Assembly (NCBI RefSeq): GCF_026735135.1
Contig: NZ_JAPQER010000010.1
Location: forward strand, 1-47,273
DNA from: Clostridium aestuarii
GTDB lineage: Bacteria > Bacillota > Clostridia > Clostridiales > Clostridiaceae
DNA: 47,273 nucleotides
Reading direction: 5' to 3'
The notes beneath the pieces were generated by a model. It saw nothing but the letters and a program-made list of their open reading frames with translations. It made no database searches and was not told where the DNA came from. Positions 16,298-25,260 of this stretch are shown in pieces. Both the position numbers and the translations under genes were made by a program. Each line of letters begins with the position of its first letter. Position 1 is the first letter of the stretch.

Positions 16298-16957
16298 ATG
16301 AAATATACAAAAACAAAATATAAAATAGTAAATCCTAGAATACCAAATGAATTAGATGAATTTCAGTGTTTCAATAATAATATTCAAAAATATGATTCTG
16401 TATGTATGGCGGTTATCTGCGATTGCTCTATTGAAAACCAAACTGCAGAACATGTAAGCTTTGAGCAGATGGTGTTCAGAAATGTAACTTTTAAACATAT
16501 ATCATTTAATTTTCTTGATTTAACTGATGTTAGATTTGAAAACTGCGATTTATCTAATATAGATTTTTATGGTTCTATCATACACAGAGTTGAAATGGTA
16601 AATTGCAAAATAATGGGTATTAATTTGAATGAAGCTACTTTACAAAATGTAATATTTGATAACTGCAACGGTAGTTATGCTTCTTTTACATTTGCAAGAT
16701 GTAAACAGGTGAATTTTAAAGAGTGTTTATTAAGTAATGCTATTTTTCAGGAAGTTAATTTTGATAAGGTAAGCTTTGATCATTCTGATTTGCAACAAGC
16801 TGAAATGTCAGGAACAAAACTAAATGGAATTGATTTAAGTAATTGTGAAATAGAAGGACTAGTAGTAAAAATACAGGATTTATATGGTGCTATTGTTTCA
16901 CCAATACAAACAATTTCACTTTCAAAACTTCTAGGTCTTACTGTAAAATATGACTGA
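16298..16957 (+). CDS. Pentapeptide-repeat protein
   Basis: A 219-residue protein whose residues about 50-190 are tandem pentapeptide repeats of the A(D/N)LXX type, seen as FRNVTFKHISF, LDLTDVRFENCDLSNIDF, FDNCNGSYASF and FDHSDLQQAEMSGTKLNGIDL. Such proteins fold into a right-handed beta-helix; some (Qnr, McbG) protect DNA gyrase, but many have no known role. The start is the ATG at 16298, eight bases after GGAGG; a TTG further upstream would overlap that site. It is one of the few plus-strand genes and stands alone. Function is not assigned. Confidence 0.88.
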   Translation: MKYTKTKYKIVNPRIPNELDEFQCFNNNIQKYDSVCMAVICDCSIENQTAEHVSFEQMVFRNVTFKHISFNFLDLTDVRFENCDLSNIDFYGSIIHRVEMVNCKIMGINLNEATLQNVIFDNCNGSYASFTFARCKQVNFKECLLSNAIFQEVNFDKVSFDHSDLQQAEMSGTKLNGIDLSNCEIEGLVVKIQDLYGAIVSPIQTISLSKLLGLTVKYD

Positions 16958-17005
16958 GCATAGCTTTTAATAATCAAGGAGAATCTTAAACTAGATAATT
17001 AAAAA

Positions 17006-17055
17006 AACATAAAATATTGATTTTATTCATAAAAATAAGATCAATGCTTTATGTT
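17006..17055. terminator. Terminator between the pentapeptide gene and the diguanylate cyclase gene
   Basis: AACATAAA-ATTGATTTTATT and AATAAGATCAAT-TTTATGTT form a long imperfect hairpin. On the minus strand it is followed by seven T, so it ends the diguanylate cyclase transcript; on the plus strand the U-tract is weaker. Confidence 0.7.
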
Positions 17056-17116
17056 ATTTAATATCCCCTAATTATTATTATTATTTTTTTTTATTATAAC
17101 ACCTAATTAAATATGG

Positions 17117-19132
17117 TTATTTTATTCCTCGATTTCTTCCACTACGTTTAGATATATAAAGGTTTTCATCAGCCTTAGCTATAAGTTCTTTAATAGACTT
17201 TTCTTTACAAGCTGCAACTCCTCCACTTATAGTAATTTTTATTTCACCTTCATTAAAACTCGAAGCTTCAATTTTTTTTCGTATTCTTTCAAATATATGC
17301 CAAGCTTTTTCTGCATCTGCATTTGGTAAAACAATCAAAAATTCTTCCCCACCATATCTTCCTACAGCATCTTTCCCTCTAATACTTTCCTCAATAATTG
17401 AAGCTACCTGCTGTAATACCATATCTCCTGCTTGATGTCCATAATTATCATTTACATTCTTAAAATAATCAATATCACAAAGAACAATAGAAATATCTGT
17501 TTTTTCTAAGAACGATATTCTTAAAACTTCCTCTAGATATTTAAAAATATGTTCCCTATTAAGAACTTTTGTTAACCAATCCTTTGTATTCTTCTCTCTT
17601 AATCTATTTTCTTCTATTTTTAATCTTTGATTAATTTTTTCCATTTGATCTAGCTGCTGCTTTGTTTTTGTAATATCTTTAGATATACAAGTATATCCAT
17701 TAATCTTCCCGTCCTCATCCTTAAGACAAGTAAATATAGATAACACCAACGAAGAAAATCCATTTGATTTTATCAAGGTATTTTCGATATTTTCAGCAGT
17801 ACCCTTCTCTTTTATATCCTTTATTATTTTTTCTTCATCAAATGTTTCATCAAAAATCATATGTATAGGTTTATTTTCTAAACCCTTCAAATCATATCCT
17901 AAAAGATTTAATCCATATTCATTAATTTTTATAATTCTTAAATCTTTATCCAAAATAATAAATAAATCTCCAACGGAGTTAATAATATTCTCAAGATTAT
18001 TCTTTGATATTAAGGTAGTTGCTAATTTATTAGACATTTCATTGAAGGATGCTGCAAGCTGACCAATTTCATTTTCAACATAAATCTCTACTTGAACATT
18101 AAGGTTTTTATCCGAAATTGCCTTTATTCTTTTTGTAAGATAAACAATAGGTCGAGTAATTAATTTAGATGTAGCATAAGAAACGATCAAAAGTGCCAGC
18201 AATATATATATACTTATCACTATACCTGTACTCTTAGTAATTTCCTTAAGTTTTTCGTCAACCGTACTGTAATCATATTCAATTTGAATTACTTTCTTAG
18301 AATCCTCAAGAGTACTATAAAAGGTATTTACAAATATGTATTCTTTACAGACAACTCCCTTTTTATTGTTTATGATATAGTTTTTCTCTGTACTTAAAAC
18401 TTTTTCAATGATTTTTAATTCCTCTTGATTTTTTTCTCGCTTATAATGTCCTAAAACAAAATGATTATGGTCGTAAATAAATAAATTTTTTATATATGGA
18501 TTGTTCTTTTTTAACTCTTTTTCCATCGCAGCATAATCAACTTTTTTTATATATTTTTTAAGTTCTTCTGATGAAAGTCCTACTTCAAGGATATATTCAT
18601 GATCATCAGTAGGCGAATACCCCCATTTTCTTAACTCATAGGTTACTATTTCTGATGTTACTTTTGAAATTTCTATATTATTTCCTTTTCTGATTTGAGT
18701 AAGATTTTCATAAAAGTCTGGAATTTGTTTAAAATCAATTCCTAAAGCTTTGGGAAAAGTTGAATAAATAATGATACCATTCTTATCAATAATATAAAAA
18801 TCCAGTAAACTATTATATTTTTCTTTCATCTCTTCAAAATTAATACTCTCAAGGTCGTTTTTATGTTTGTTATATTCATCCTTAAAAAGGTTTAGACTTT
18901 CTTTCATCAAATGATCATAATAACTTGAAACCAATTCATAGCTTTTTTCAGTACGATTAATTGTTTCAATCACAGATAATTTAGATTCATTAGTTACAAT
19001 AAATGCATTTTTTAAAATATTACTTTTCAAATTAAAATAATTTATTCCTGTTATAATTAAAAGTATAGGTATTATAATAGCCATCATTATTATCATTACA
19101 CTATAGCGTATAGAAATATTTTTTAATTTCAT
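17117..19132 (-). CDS. Membrane-bound diguanylate cyclase (sensor-HAMP-PAS-GGDEF)
   Basis: A 671-residue signalling enzyme that makes cyclic di-GMP. Membrane helices lie at about residues 11-33 and 300-322, with an extracytoplasmic sensor of about 265 residues between. A HAMP domain (RPIVYLTKRIKAISDKNLNV) follows at about 323-375, a PAS domain at about 385-495 (FIILDKDLRIIKINEYGLNLLGY), a coiled linker, then GGDEF at about 510-671. The active-site motif is GRYGGEEF, which is catalytically competent. CDIDYFKNVNDNYGHQAGD carries the metal and GTP residues. I see no EAL domain. It starts behind GAGG and is a single-gene unit. Confidence 0.95.
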   Translation of the reverse strand: MKLKNISIRYSVMIIMMAIIIPILLIITGINYFNLKSNILKNAFIVTNESKLSVIETINRTEKSYELVSSYYDHLMKESLNLFKDEYNKHKNDLESINFEEMKEKYNSLLDFYIIDKNGIIIYSTFPKALGIDFKQIPDFYENLTQIRKGNNIEISKVTSEIVTYELRKWGYSPTDDHEYILEVGLSSEELKKYIKKVDYAAMEKELKKNNPYIKNLFIYDHNHFVLGHYKREKNQEELKIIEKVLSTEKNYIINNKKGVVCKEYIFVNTFYSTLEDSKKVIQIEYDYSTVDEKLKEITKSTGIVISIYILLALLIVSYATSKLITRPIVYLTKRIKAISDKNLNVQVEIYVENEIGQLAASFNEMSNKLATTLISKNNLENIINSVGDLFIILDKDLRIIKINEYGLNLLGYDLKGLENKPIHMIFDETFDEEKIIKDIKEKGTAENIENTLIKSNGFSSLVLSIFTCLKDEDGKINGYTCISKDITKTKQQLDQMEKINQRLKIEENRLREKNTKDWLTKVLNREHIFKYLEEVLRISFLEKTDISIVLCDIDYFKNVNDNYGHQAGDMVLQQVASIIEESIRGKDAVGRYGGEEFLIVLPNADAEKAWHIFERIRKKIEASSFNEGEIKITISGGVAACKEKSIKELIAKADENLYISKRSGRNRGIK

Positions 19133-19275
19133 GTTTTCCTCACATATAAATAAAGTTATATTTTATAAAATATAACTTTAATTTTACAAAACAATCCTTT
19201 ACATTACAAGAAATAATAAACCCATTATATTTCACATTCATATTATTTAATCATATTTTTTCTCTTATATAATAA

Positions 19276-19320
19276 ACATGGTAGATTTTTAGGCAACTTT
19301 CAACTCACCCTCTACCATGT
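19276..19320 (-). terminator. Inverted repeat downstream of the methyltransferase, possible terminator
   Basis: ACATGGTAGA and TCTACCATGT are exact 10-base arms 25 bases apart, located 58 bases after the methyltransferase stop. The following minus-strand sequence TTTATTATATAAG is only moderately U-rich. The rest of 19133-19377 shows nothing else. Confidence 0.4.
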
Positions 19321-19377
19321 AAATTAACTATTGTTATTAATCTTTTAAACATAAGCTATAACAATATATCTTCATTT

Positions 19378-20301
19378 TTATTTATTTTTTACCACATCTC
19401 CAATAACAAGTAAATTAGCTCCACCATGCCAATCCCAAAAAATATTTTCGCCAATATTTTTTAATAAAAAGTTTTTATTTTCATTAAGTAAGCTTAGATA
19501 TTTATCCTTCTCTTGTTTAGTTAAATATTTTCTAAACTCTTCTATTTCCCAATAATTTTTAAACTTACATACCTCTGCTTCATACATACCAATAATGTAT
19601 TCTTCTTTTTCTTCCTTTGACATTGCTGCATTACTTAGTGAAAATACTCTTCCTAATCCATATATTCTAACATTTTTTAATCCGCTTTCAGCAAAAAAGT
19701 GTGGTATCTCTGAAGATGGCTTACCTAATACAAATTCCCACGTAGAATGTACTCTTTCATATATATATATAATCTTATCTGCTAAATCTGATAACTCTTT
19801 TCTCCATTCTTTTTCTGGATAATACCCTTCATGCCATGCTTGATGTCCATATGACATTGAAGTAACAGATGCAATACTTCCGCCAGGTTTCACAACTCTA
19901 ATCATTTCATTTAAAGCTGTTTTTACATCACTAGCAATACCTAAAAATGTATGGCTTACAATTAAATCAAATTTATTGTTATCAAATGGTAGTTTATACG
20001 CATTTCCAATAATATATTTAATATCTTGAACCGATATTTTTTCAGATACATACTGTTTAGCAACCTCTATTAGTTTTTCATCATAGTCTATCCCTGTAAA
20101 TTCACATTTTTTTGACTCCTCAAGTAATTCTTCAACCAAATAACGTGTAAATGCTCCTGTACCACATCCAACATCTAAAACTTCCATTCCTGATTCAATC
20201 CCTAAATATTTAACAATCAATGGTTTTAAATCTTGGTTTAACATAAATTTTCTTGTCATTTCTAAATACGTAGGATTCTGAAAATATTTTGACCACTTCA
20301 T
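19378..20301 (-). CDS. Class I SAM-dependent methyltransferase, copy 2 (intact)
   Basis: A 307-residue methyltransferase with a UbiE/methyltransf_11-like Rossmann domain in residues about 30-150: motif I VLDVGCGTGAFTRYLVEEL, acidic end of beta-2 FTGIDYDEKLIE, and NKFDLIVSHTFLG (motif IV). Residues about 170-307 form an extra domain seen otherwise only in the copy at 3499-4418. The target (small molecule, peptide or other) cannot be read from the sequence. It follows a CPBP protease gene, a small membrane-protein gene and an HTH regulator in the same direction. Gaps of 110-190 bases make a single transcript possible but not certain. Confidence 0.88.
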   Translation of the reverse strand: MKWSKYFQNPTYLEMTRKFMLNQDLKPLIVKYLGIESGMEVLDVGCGTGAFTRYLVEELLEESKKCEFTGIDYDEKLIEVAKQYVSEKISVQDIKYIIGNAYKLPFDNNKFDLIVSHTFLGIASDVKTALNEMIRVVKPGGSIASVTSMSYGHQAWHEGYYPEKEWRKELSDLADKIIYIYERVHSTWEFVLGKPSSEIPHFFAESGLKNVRIYGLGRVFSLSNAAMSKEEKEEYIIGMYEAEVCKFKNYWEIEEFRKYLTKQEKDKYLSLLNENKNFLLKNIGENIFWDWHGGANLLVIGDVVKNK

Positions 20302-20431
20302 ATCCTATCACTCTCTTCCTCATTTACTTAGCTACATTATATTACCTATAGTAATTAACATTTTATGCTCAGTATCTGAGAAAGATACATTATAAATAAT
20401 ATTTATATTATTATAATTTCCCTTATTTTTT

Positions 20432-21259
20432 CTATATATGAATTCCAGATTTAAAATTAAACTTTCTGCTTGAATCTACTTCTATATTATTAAAAAACTT
20501 ATATGATACTATCAACAGTATTGCTCCACATATTAACTGAATTATACTAAATTTTTCTTCACCAATATTTAAGAATGGAATGAATACCCTTAATGACACC
20601 AGCGAATTATTCACAAAATGTAAAAACATGCTAAGTAATAATGAATTTGTTTTAATATACACAAATCCTAGCAATAATCCTATAAAAAATGCATTAACAC
20701 CTTGATGTATGTTTAAATGCATTATTGCAAATAATAATGATGAGACAATTACTGCTCTTATCATTCCATATCTTTTATACAGCTGTTCCAATATAATTCC
20801 TCTACAAATTGTTTCCTCAAAAATCGGAGCAATTACGCTTACATAAATTGTCAATATAATTGGAGTCTTAACCAATTCATCAAAGGCTTCTTCTATCCAT
20901 TGACTTACTTGAATATTTGATAATAATAATTCTAGAGTGTTTGAATAAACAAAAGTATATCCTAATACCGCTAAAACTACATAAATACCTTCTTTAAATT
21001 TAGGTTTATATTGTATCTTTAGTTTAAAATCTTCTCTTAAATTGATTCTCTTGATTACTTTTCTAATAATGTAAATATACACTACTATTTCATTTAATAT
21101 TTTAATATACTGAGCAATTGTATTTAAACTAGCGTCCTCAAAAGCAGCTGCTACTAACCCCAAAGGAATCATAAGTAAAAATTGTGCTATATTAATCATA
21201 AACAATAATTCAATACTTTCTCCTATAGATATTCCTTTTTGCTCCGTTGATATTTCCAT
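20432..21259 (-). CDS. CPBP-family intramembrane metalloprotease-like protein
   Basis: A 275-residue membrane protein with about eight hydrophobic segments. It contains the CPBP/Abi signature: motif 1 PIFEETICRGIILEQLYKRYG (EExxxR), motif 2 LLFAIMHLN (FxxxH) and motif 3 LLSMFLHFVNNSL (HxxxN). Family members include type II CAAX prenyl proteases and proteins for bacteriocin self-immunity or peptide processing. No substrate is evident. It lies between a small membrane protein and a methyltransferase, downstream of an HTH regulator, an arrangement that would suit peptide modification or immunity, though I see no precursor peptide. Confidence 0.9.
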   Translation of the reverse strand: MEISTEQKGISIGESIELLFMINIAQFLLMIPLGLVAAAFEDASLNTIAQYIKILNEIVVYIYIIRKVIKRINLREDFKLKIQYKPKFKEGIYVVLAVLGYTFVYSNTLELLLSNIQVSQWIEEAFDELVKTPIILTIYVSVIAPIFEETICRGIILEQLYKRYGMIRAVIVSSLLFAIMHLNIHQGVNAFFIGLLLGFVYIKTNSLLLSMFLHFVNNSLVSLRVFIPFLNIGEEKFSIIQLICGAILLIVSYKFFNNIEVDSSRKFNFKSGIHI

Positions 21260-21445
21260 ACTTCTCGCCTTTCTTTAAACATAGGTATTTCATGTTGTTG
21301 TGGTATATGTATTTATTTTATTAATCATCTTGTAAATTATACTTGTTATACTAATATTTATCTAAGATAACTATAACCCACCTAACTCTTGCCTCTGAAA
21401 TTAATTAAATAATTAAGGAAAAATATATTTTTTTAAGTAATATTA

Positions 21446-21847
21446 TTATTCTTCTAACTTATTATCAATACTTTTAAAGTGAACTATAACAAGGTAAATT
21501 GTTATAATAATAAATACAGTACACATACACCCACCAATTGCAATTAATACCCTATTTAAACTTCCATCTAATAAAATTGGAGCAGCTATTGATATTGATG
21601 CTAAAAACGGAATTTTTATGTTTAATCTTCTTATATTGTATTTTTTACTTAAAATTTTCAAACCTACTCCTATTACTAATAACAAAGGAACTGATATTAT
21701 TAGTATTACTAAAAATTGCATTCCACAACCATCATACCACGGAAGACTTTTATTTAAAGATGTATAAATCATCAAAGAAAATCCTAAAACTACAATCTCA
21801 ACTAAACTCAACACAGTATATATGATATTATTTATATTTTTCCCCAT
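21446..21847 (-). CDS. Small membrane protein of unknown function
   Basis: A 133-residue protein with four predicted membrane helices at about 8-28, 43-66, 77-96 and 103-125 and a charged C-terminus (FKSIDNKLEE). I do not recognise a family. It begins behind AGGTG, 58 bases after the HTH regulator copy 2, and precedes the CPBP protease gene. A large hydrophobic product with a normal ribosome site and codon use supports a real gene. Confidence 0.75.
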   Translation of the reverse strand: MGKNINNIIYTVLSLVEIVVLGFSLMIYTSLNKSLPWYDGCGMQFLVILIISVPLLLVIGVGLKILSKKYNIRRLNIKIPFLASISIAAPILLDGSLNRVLIAIGGCMCTVFIIITIYLVIVHFKSIDNKLEE

Positions 21848-21905
21848 TATAACACCTCATCTTAAATTTATTTATCTTTAACTAATTCACCATAAAGACA
21901 ATTTT

Positions 21906-22370
21906 TTATTTTTCTTCATCTTTACTATATAACTCATCTAACCTTTTGTTTATATATTCACTATCAAAGGAATAACATATTCTTCTATCACCCTTATTCA
22001 ATATTCTATAATGGTTTGATATTATATTTTTTTGTACTCTGTATTCTCCTTTAGCCAAAATCTCATCCCACCAAATCTTTCCGCCCATAGTTATAGTGTA
22101 GTTTTCTTCATACTTGTCAAAAGCTAAACTTAATATAATATCTTGTGCATCTCCTCCTAGTGTCATTTGAAGGATTTCACTATCTTTAAAAATTGAACAT
22201 ACCGCTACTGCTCCTGTCCATCCCAAGCTCCCTCTTTCTTTTTCAATTTGTATTAAAGTTTTTTTTGATATACCAATTATCTCAGCCATCTTATCTTGAG
22301 TATAATTTCTTTCATTTCTTATAAGCTTTATTTTAGAATCGATCTTTTTAATAAATTCTTCTCTATTCAA
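21906..22370 (-). CDS. XRE-like helix-turn-helix regulator, copy 2 (TTG start)
   Basis: A 154-residue DNA-binding protein with an XRE-type HTH in residues about 8-60 (YTQDKMAEIIGISKKTLIQI) and a C-terminal half shared only with copy 1 at 2872-3336. The start is TTG at 22368-22370, following GAGGGTGATG; no ATG is available. A perfect 17-base-arm palindrome overlaps its promoter, and this is almost the same operator as copy 1, so the two proteins may cross-regulate. It is the first gene of the HTH-membrane protein-CPBP-methyltransferase group and probably controls it. Confidence 0.85.
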   Translation of the reverse strand: MNREEFIKKIDSKIKLIRNERNYTQDKMAEIIGISKKTLIQIEKERGSLGWTGAVAVCSIFKDSEILQMTLGGDAQDIILSLAFDKYEENYTITMGGKIWWDEILAKGEYRVQKNIISNHYRILNKGDRRICYSFDSEYINKRLDELYSKDEEK

Positions 22371-22387
22371 AACATCACCCTCACATT

Positions 22388-22432
22388 CTACTCTTATAGT
22401 GTAATTTTACACTATAAGAGTAGAATTGTAAA
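22388..22432 (-). promoter_or_regulatory. Palindromic operator and promoter of HTH regulator copy 2
   Basis: CTACTCTTATAGTGTAA and TTACACTATAAGAGTAG are perfect arms around two bases (22388-22423). On the minus strand TTTACA (22427-22432)-17-TAAAAT (22404-22409) is a promoter lying under the palindrome. The core CTCTTATAGTGTAA is shared with the site before copy 1, while the surrounding sequence is not, so the palindrome itself appears to be under selection. Confidence 0.78.
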
Positions 22433-22455
22433 CATTCATTAATTTTCTACTACAA

Positions 22456-22486
22456 AAACCCTTAAGGGAAATTTCCTTAAGGGTTT
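22456..22486 (-). terminator. Terminator of the amidohydrolase-MFS unit
   Basis: AAACCCTTAAGG and CCTTAAGGGTTT arms around a short A/T loop, followed on the minus strand by TTTTGTAG. It is 64 bases beyond the MFS stop codon. Confidence 0.85.
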
Positions 22487-22550
22487 ACTTTACTCTTCTA
22501 TTTTTTTCACTATATTTAGCTACATCTAATGCTCCACTTCACTTATTTCC

Positions 22551-23831
22551 CTAAACTGATGTTTGTCTATTGGATTGCTCCATGTTTATTCGGTCAGCGA
22601 TTAGTGATCGGCACTTTATATCGCTGTAAAGTAGAGCAATAAAAGAAATTATAATCAATGCAATACAAAGAAGCCATGCTACCTGATAGGAACCAGTTTT
22701 ATCATATATTATTGCGATTGCCGGAACAGACAGCGCTGCACCTAAATATACAGACAAATTTACGTAACCATAAATTTCACCATAGTGTTTTGAACCAAAC
22801 ATTGCAGCAGTAATAACTGGTGGACAAACCGTTCCAGTAGAAATACCTAAACCATAGAGCAATGCCATAACATACATAAGGGGCTTGAATTGTGGAAACA
22901 GCATACAAGTAATAGAAAGAGCAAAAACGATGCATATATAGCTAGTACCTATTCTAGTACCAAATTTATCATAAATCCACCCCAAAGATATCTTTCCTAT
23001 CGTTACGAAAATTAAGAAAAGGGAAAGTACTGCTGCAGCAAAGGCACTTCCATGAGCATCTGCCAAGAAAGCTGCAAGCTGGCTTAAAGATCCAAATCCT
23101 ACAAAACAAAGACTAAACATGCCAAATAAATAGATCCAGAAAAAACCATGTTTTTTTGCTTCCTCAAGAGTCATGTTAAACTCAACTTTAGGAGATGCGG
23201 TCTTTTGGGTAGTAGCATCAACTTCATCCGCTCCGTATGGCTTAAGACCCATATCTTCGGGTGATTTTTTCAATATGAGGATCATTGGCAAAGAGATTAT
23301 AAGCATAGCAGCCGCAAATATAAGGTATGACATTCTCCAGCCATAGTTTTGAATAATATTTGCCATTATTGGACTAATAATAGCACCACCGAAACCACTA
23401 CCTGCAAGAGCTATACTAATAGCCAAACCTCTTTTTTTAACAAACCAATTGGTAAGTACAATAGAAATCGGTAAAACTACTGCACCGCAGGAAAATGCAC
23501 CCATAAAGAAAGCACTAATATAAAAATGGGTTATAGTTTTGGCTAAAGCAAAGCTAGCATATGAGGCTGCTAAACCAACAACACAGATAATATGAATTAG
23601 CCTAGTATTCTTATTGGCTAGCCATTTGCCCAAATAAGGTGATAGGAACACAGTTACTCCAGAAATGATGGTGCTGCATATGCCAAATGAGCTTCTGGTG
23701 AACCCCATGTCTTTAGTAATAGGTTTAACGTACAGACCCCAACAAGTTGTTATCAGTGGATGTAATATAGCCATAATCAAAACGCACGCGGCTACAAGCC
23801 ACCATCCGTAAAATATCTTTTTATTGCTCAT
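22551..23831 (-). CDS. MFS transporter, oxalate/formate antiporter (OFA)-like
   Basis: A 426-residue major facilitator with 12 hydrophobic segments. The N-terminus NKKIFYGWWLVAACVLIMAI is typical of the OFA/monocarboxylate group, and KKRGLAISIALAGSGFGGAI lies near helix 4-5. A hydrophilic central loop is at about residues 195-225. ATG at 23829-23831 is chosen because GGAGG is nine bases upstream. It follows the amidohydrolase gene by 46 bases, so the pair probably imports and degrades one compound. Base composition is clearly higher in G+C than the surrounding genes. The substrate, likely an organic anion or small peptide-like molecule, is unknown. Confidence 0.88.
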   Translation of the reverse strand: MSNKKIFYGWWLVAACVLIMAILHPLITTCWGLYVKPITKDMGFTRSSFGICSTIISGVTVFLSPYLGKWLANKNTRLIHIICVVGLAASYASFALAKTITHFYISAFFMGAFSCGAVVLPISIVLTNWFVKKRGLAISIALAGSGFGGAIISPIMANIIQNYGWRMSYLIFAAAMLIISLPMILILKKSPEDMGLKPYGADEVDATTQKTASPKVEFNMTLEEAKKHGFFWIYLFGMFSLCFVGFGSLSQLAAFLADAHGSAFAAAVLSLFLIFVTIGKISLGWIYDKFGTRIGTSYICIVFALSITCMLFPQFKPLMYVMALLYGLGISTGTVCPPVITAAMFGSKHYGEIYGYVNLSVYLGAALSVPAIAIIYDKTGSYQVAWLLCIALIIISFIALLYSDIKCRSLIADRINMEQSNRQTSV

Positions 23832-23876
23832 TGCAGTATCCTCCAATCAATTATTTGTTTTCCCATGATGATTGAT

Positions 23877-25103
23877 TTAACACTTATAGACATTTCCATC
23901 TTTCATAACAAAAGAAACGTTTTCAAGAGTGGATATATCCTCTAATGGGTTCTTATCAACTGCAACAATATCAGCAAATTTCCCGGGAGCAATAGTTCCA
24001 ATCTCATTATCCCATTGAAGTAATTCAGCTGCATATCTTGTTGCACTAAGTAAAGTATCAGTATGGGAAATGCCTGCTTGTACCATTAACTTAAATTCAC
24101 CTGACTGTGTGCCATGTGGCGTAAGAGGAGTTCCACAATCAGTACCAAATACAATTCGTACACCTGCATCATATGCCTTTTTTATGTTGGAAAGATGTGA
24201 GCCAACTAGAGCAGTTGCCTTTTTAACTGCAAAATCAGGTATACCCGCTTCAACTCCTTTTTCTGAAATAACCTTTAAAACAATAAACGTAGGCACAGCC
24301 GCTATGCCTTTTTCTGCCATAATCTGTATAGTTTCTTCATCAACAAGTGTACAATGTTCAATAACAGAAACGCCTGCAATAGCAGCTGCATTAATTCCTG
24401 CTGTACCATGAGCATGAGCAGATACAATTTTGCCATGCATTTTAGCTACATCAACAGCTGCTTTGATTTCCTCAACACTCATATTTTGTTCTCCGGGTTC
24501 ATTACCAGCAGGGCTCAAAACGCCACCTGTAACCATTACCTTGAGTTGATTTGCACCATACTTAAGCATTAAACGGGCAGCTGCACGAACTTCATCAGGA
24601 CTATTAGCAACATTACCAGCCTTAAAAGTATTGTATCCCAATGTTTCTCCAGGATAACGAAATTCAAGATGTCCTCCTGTCTGTGTAATGTACATGCCGC
24701 TAGTAAAAATACGTGTTCCAGGAAAAATCCCATCATTAATTGCATCACGTATCATATTACATCCTGTTATTGTAGGATATCCTTCATCACGAACTGTAGT
24801 AAAACCAGCAAATAAATCCATTTGAGCATTTTTAATTCCTTTTATTGCAACAATTTCTGGAAGTTCATCCACCTCTACAAGAGATGGTTTACCACCAAAT
24901 CCAATATGTACATGGGTATCAATCAGTCCAGGAAGAATAAACTTATCCGAAAGATCAATGATTTGGTCACCAGCATCAGGTACAAATCCATCCGCACTTT
25001 TCACTTCAGTTATTTTATTACCTTCAATGATTATTACTACATTTTCTTGGACGCTTTCGTCAACTGCGCAAAATAACTTTCCACATTTTATTACTTTTGA
25101 CAT
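23877..25103 (-). CDS. Metal-dependent amidohydrolase (imidazolonepropionase/prolidase-like)
   Basis: A 408-residue TIM-barrel hydrolase. GLIDTHVHIGFG has the first metal-binding His pair (His64, His66). Later landmarks are LKVMVTGGV with the likely bridging Lys, SAHAHGTAGINAAAIAGV, VIEHCTLVDE and FGTDCGTPLTPHG with the catalytic Asp. GTIAPGKFADIVAVDKNPLEDI is the usual amidohydrolase C-terminus. Relatives include Xaa-Pro and Xaa-Arg dipeptidases, so an N-acyl or peptide-like substrate is possible. It leads a two-gene unit with the MFS carrier, next to a LytTR regulator and sensor kinase that may control it. Composition differs from the neighbouring regions. Confidence 0.88.
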   Translation of the reverse strand: MSKVIKCGKLFCAVDESVQENVVIIIEGNKITEVKSADGFVPDAGDQIIDLSDKFILPGLIDTHVHIGFGGKPSLVEVDELPEIVAIKGIKNAQMDLFAGFTTVRDEGYPTITGCNMIRDAINDGIFPGTRIFTSGMYITQTGGHLEFRYPGETLGYNTFKAGNVANSPDEVRAAARLMLKYGANQLKVMVTGGVLSPAGNEPGEQNMSVEEIKAAVDVAKMHGKIVSAHAHGTAGINAAAIAGVSVIEHCTLVDEETIQIMAEKGIAAVPTFIVLKVISEKGVEAGIPDFAVKKATALVGSHLSNIKKAYDAGVRIVFGTDCGTPLTPHGTQSGEFKLMVQAGISHTDTLLSATRYAAELLQWDNEIGTIAPGKFADIVAVDKNPLEDISTLENVSFVMKDGNVYKC

Positions 25104-25223
25104 AAATACTACCCTCTTTCTATTTGATAATTTCTTTGATTAAAGTATATGTCAAACACTTGTATTCTGATAGCCATTTTCAGTTTAATGTCAATATTTG
25201 AAATTATCAGTTATATTAAGCAA

Positions 25224-25260
25224 TAAAAAAATCTTGCGCCTTATTATAGGCCCAAGATTT
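25224..25260 (-). terminator. Terminator of the kinase-LytTR regulator operon
   Basis: On the minus strand AAATCTTGGGCC pairs with GGCGCAAGATTT (one mismatch) around a short loop, then seven T follow. The stop codon and last codons of the regulator gene are inside the stem. Confidence 0.82.

Noticed and set aside
24070..24572. Plus-strand open frames across the amidohydrolase and other minus-strand genes
   Set aside because: They lie entirely within well-supported genes, have no ribosome sites or family resemblance, and are shadows of codon use on the opposite strand.
25104..25200. LytTR binding sites before the amidohydrolase gene
   Set aside because: TTGACAT occurs twice about 40 bases apart, but this does not match the usual LytTR direct-repeat spacing, so I could not support a site.
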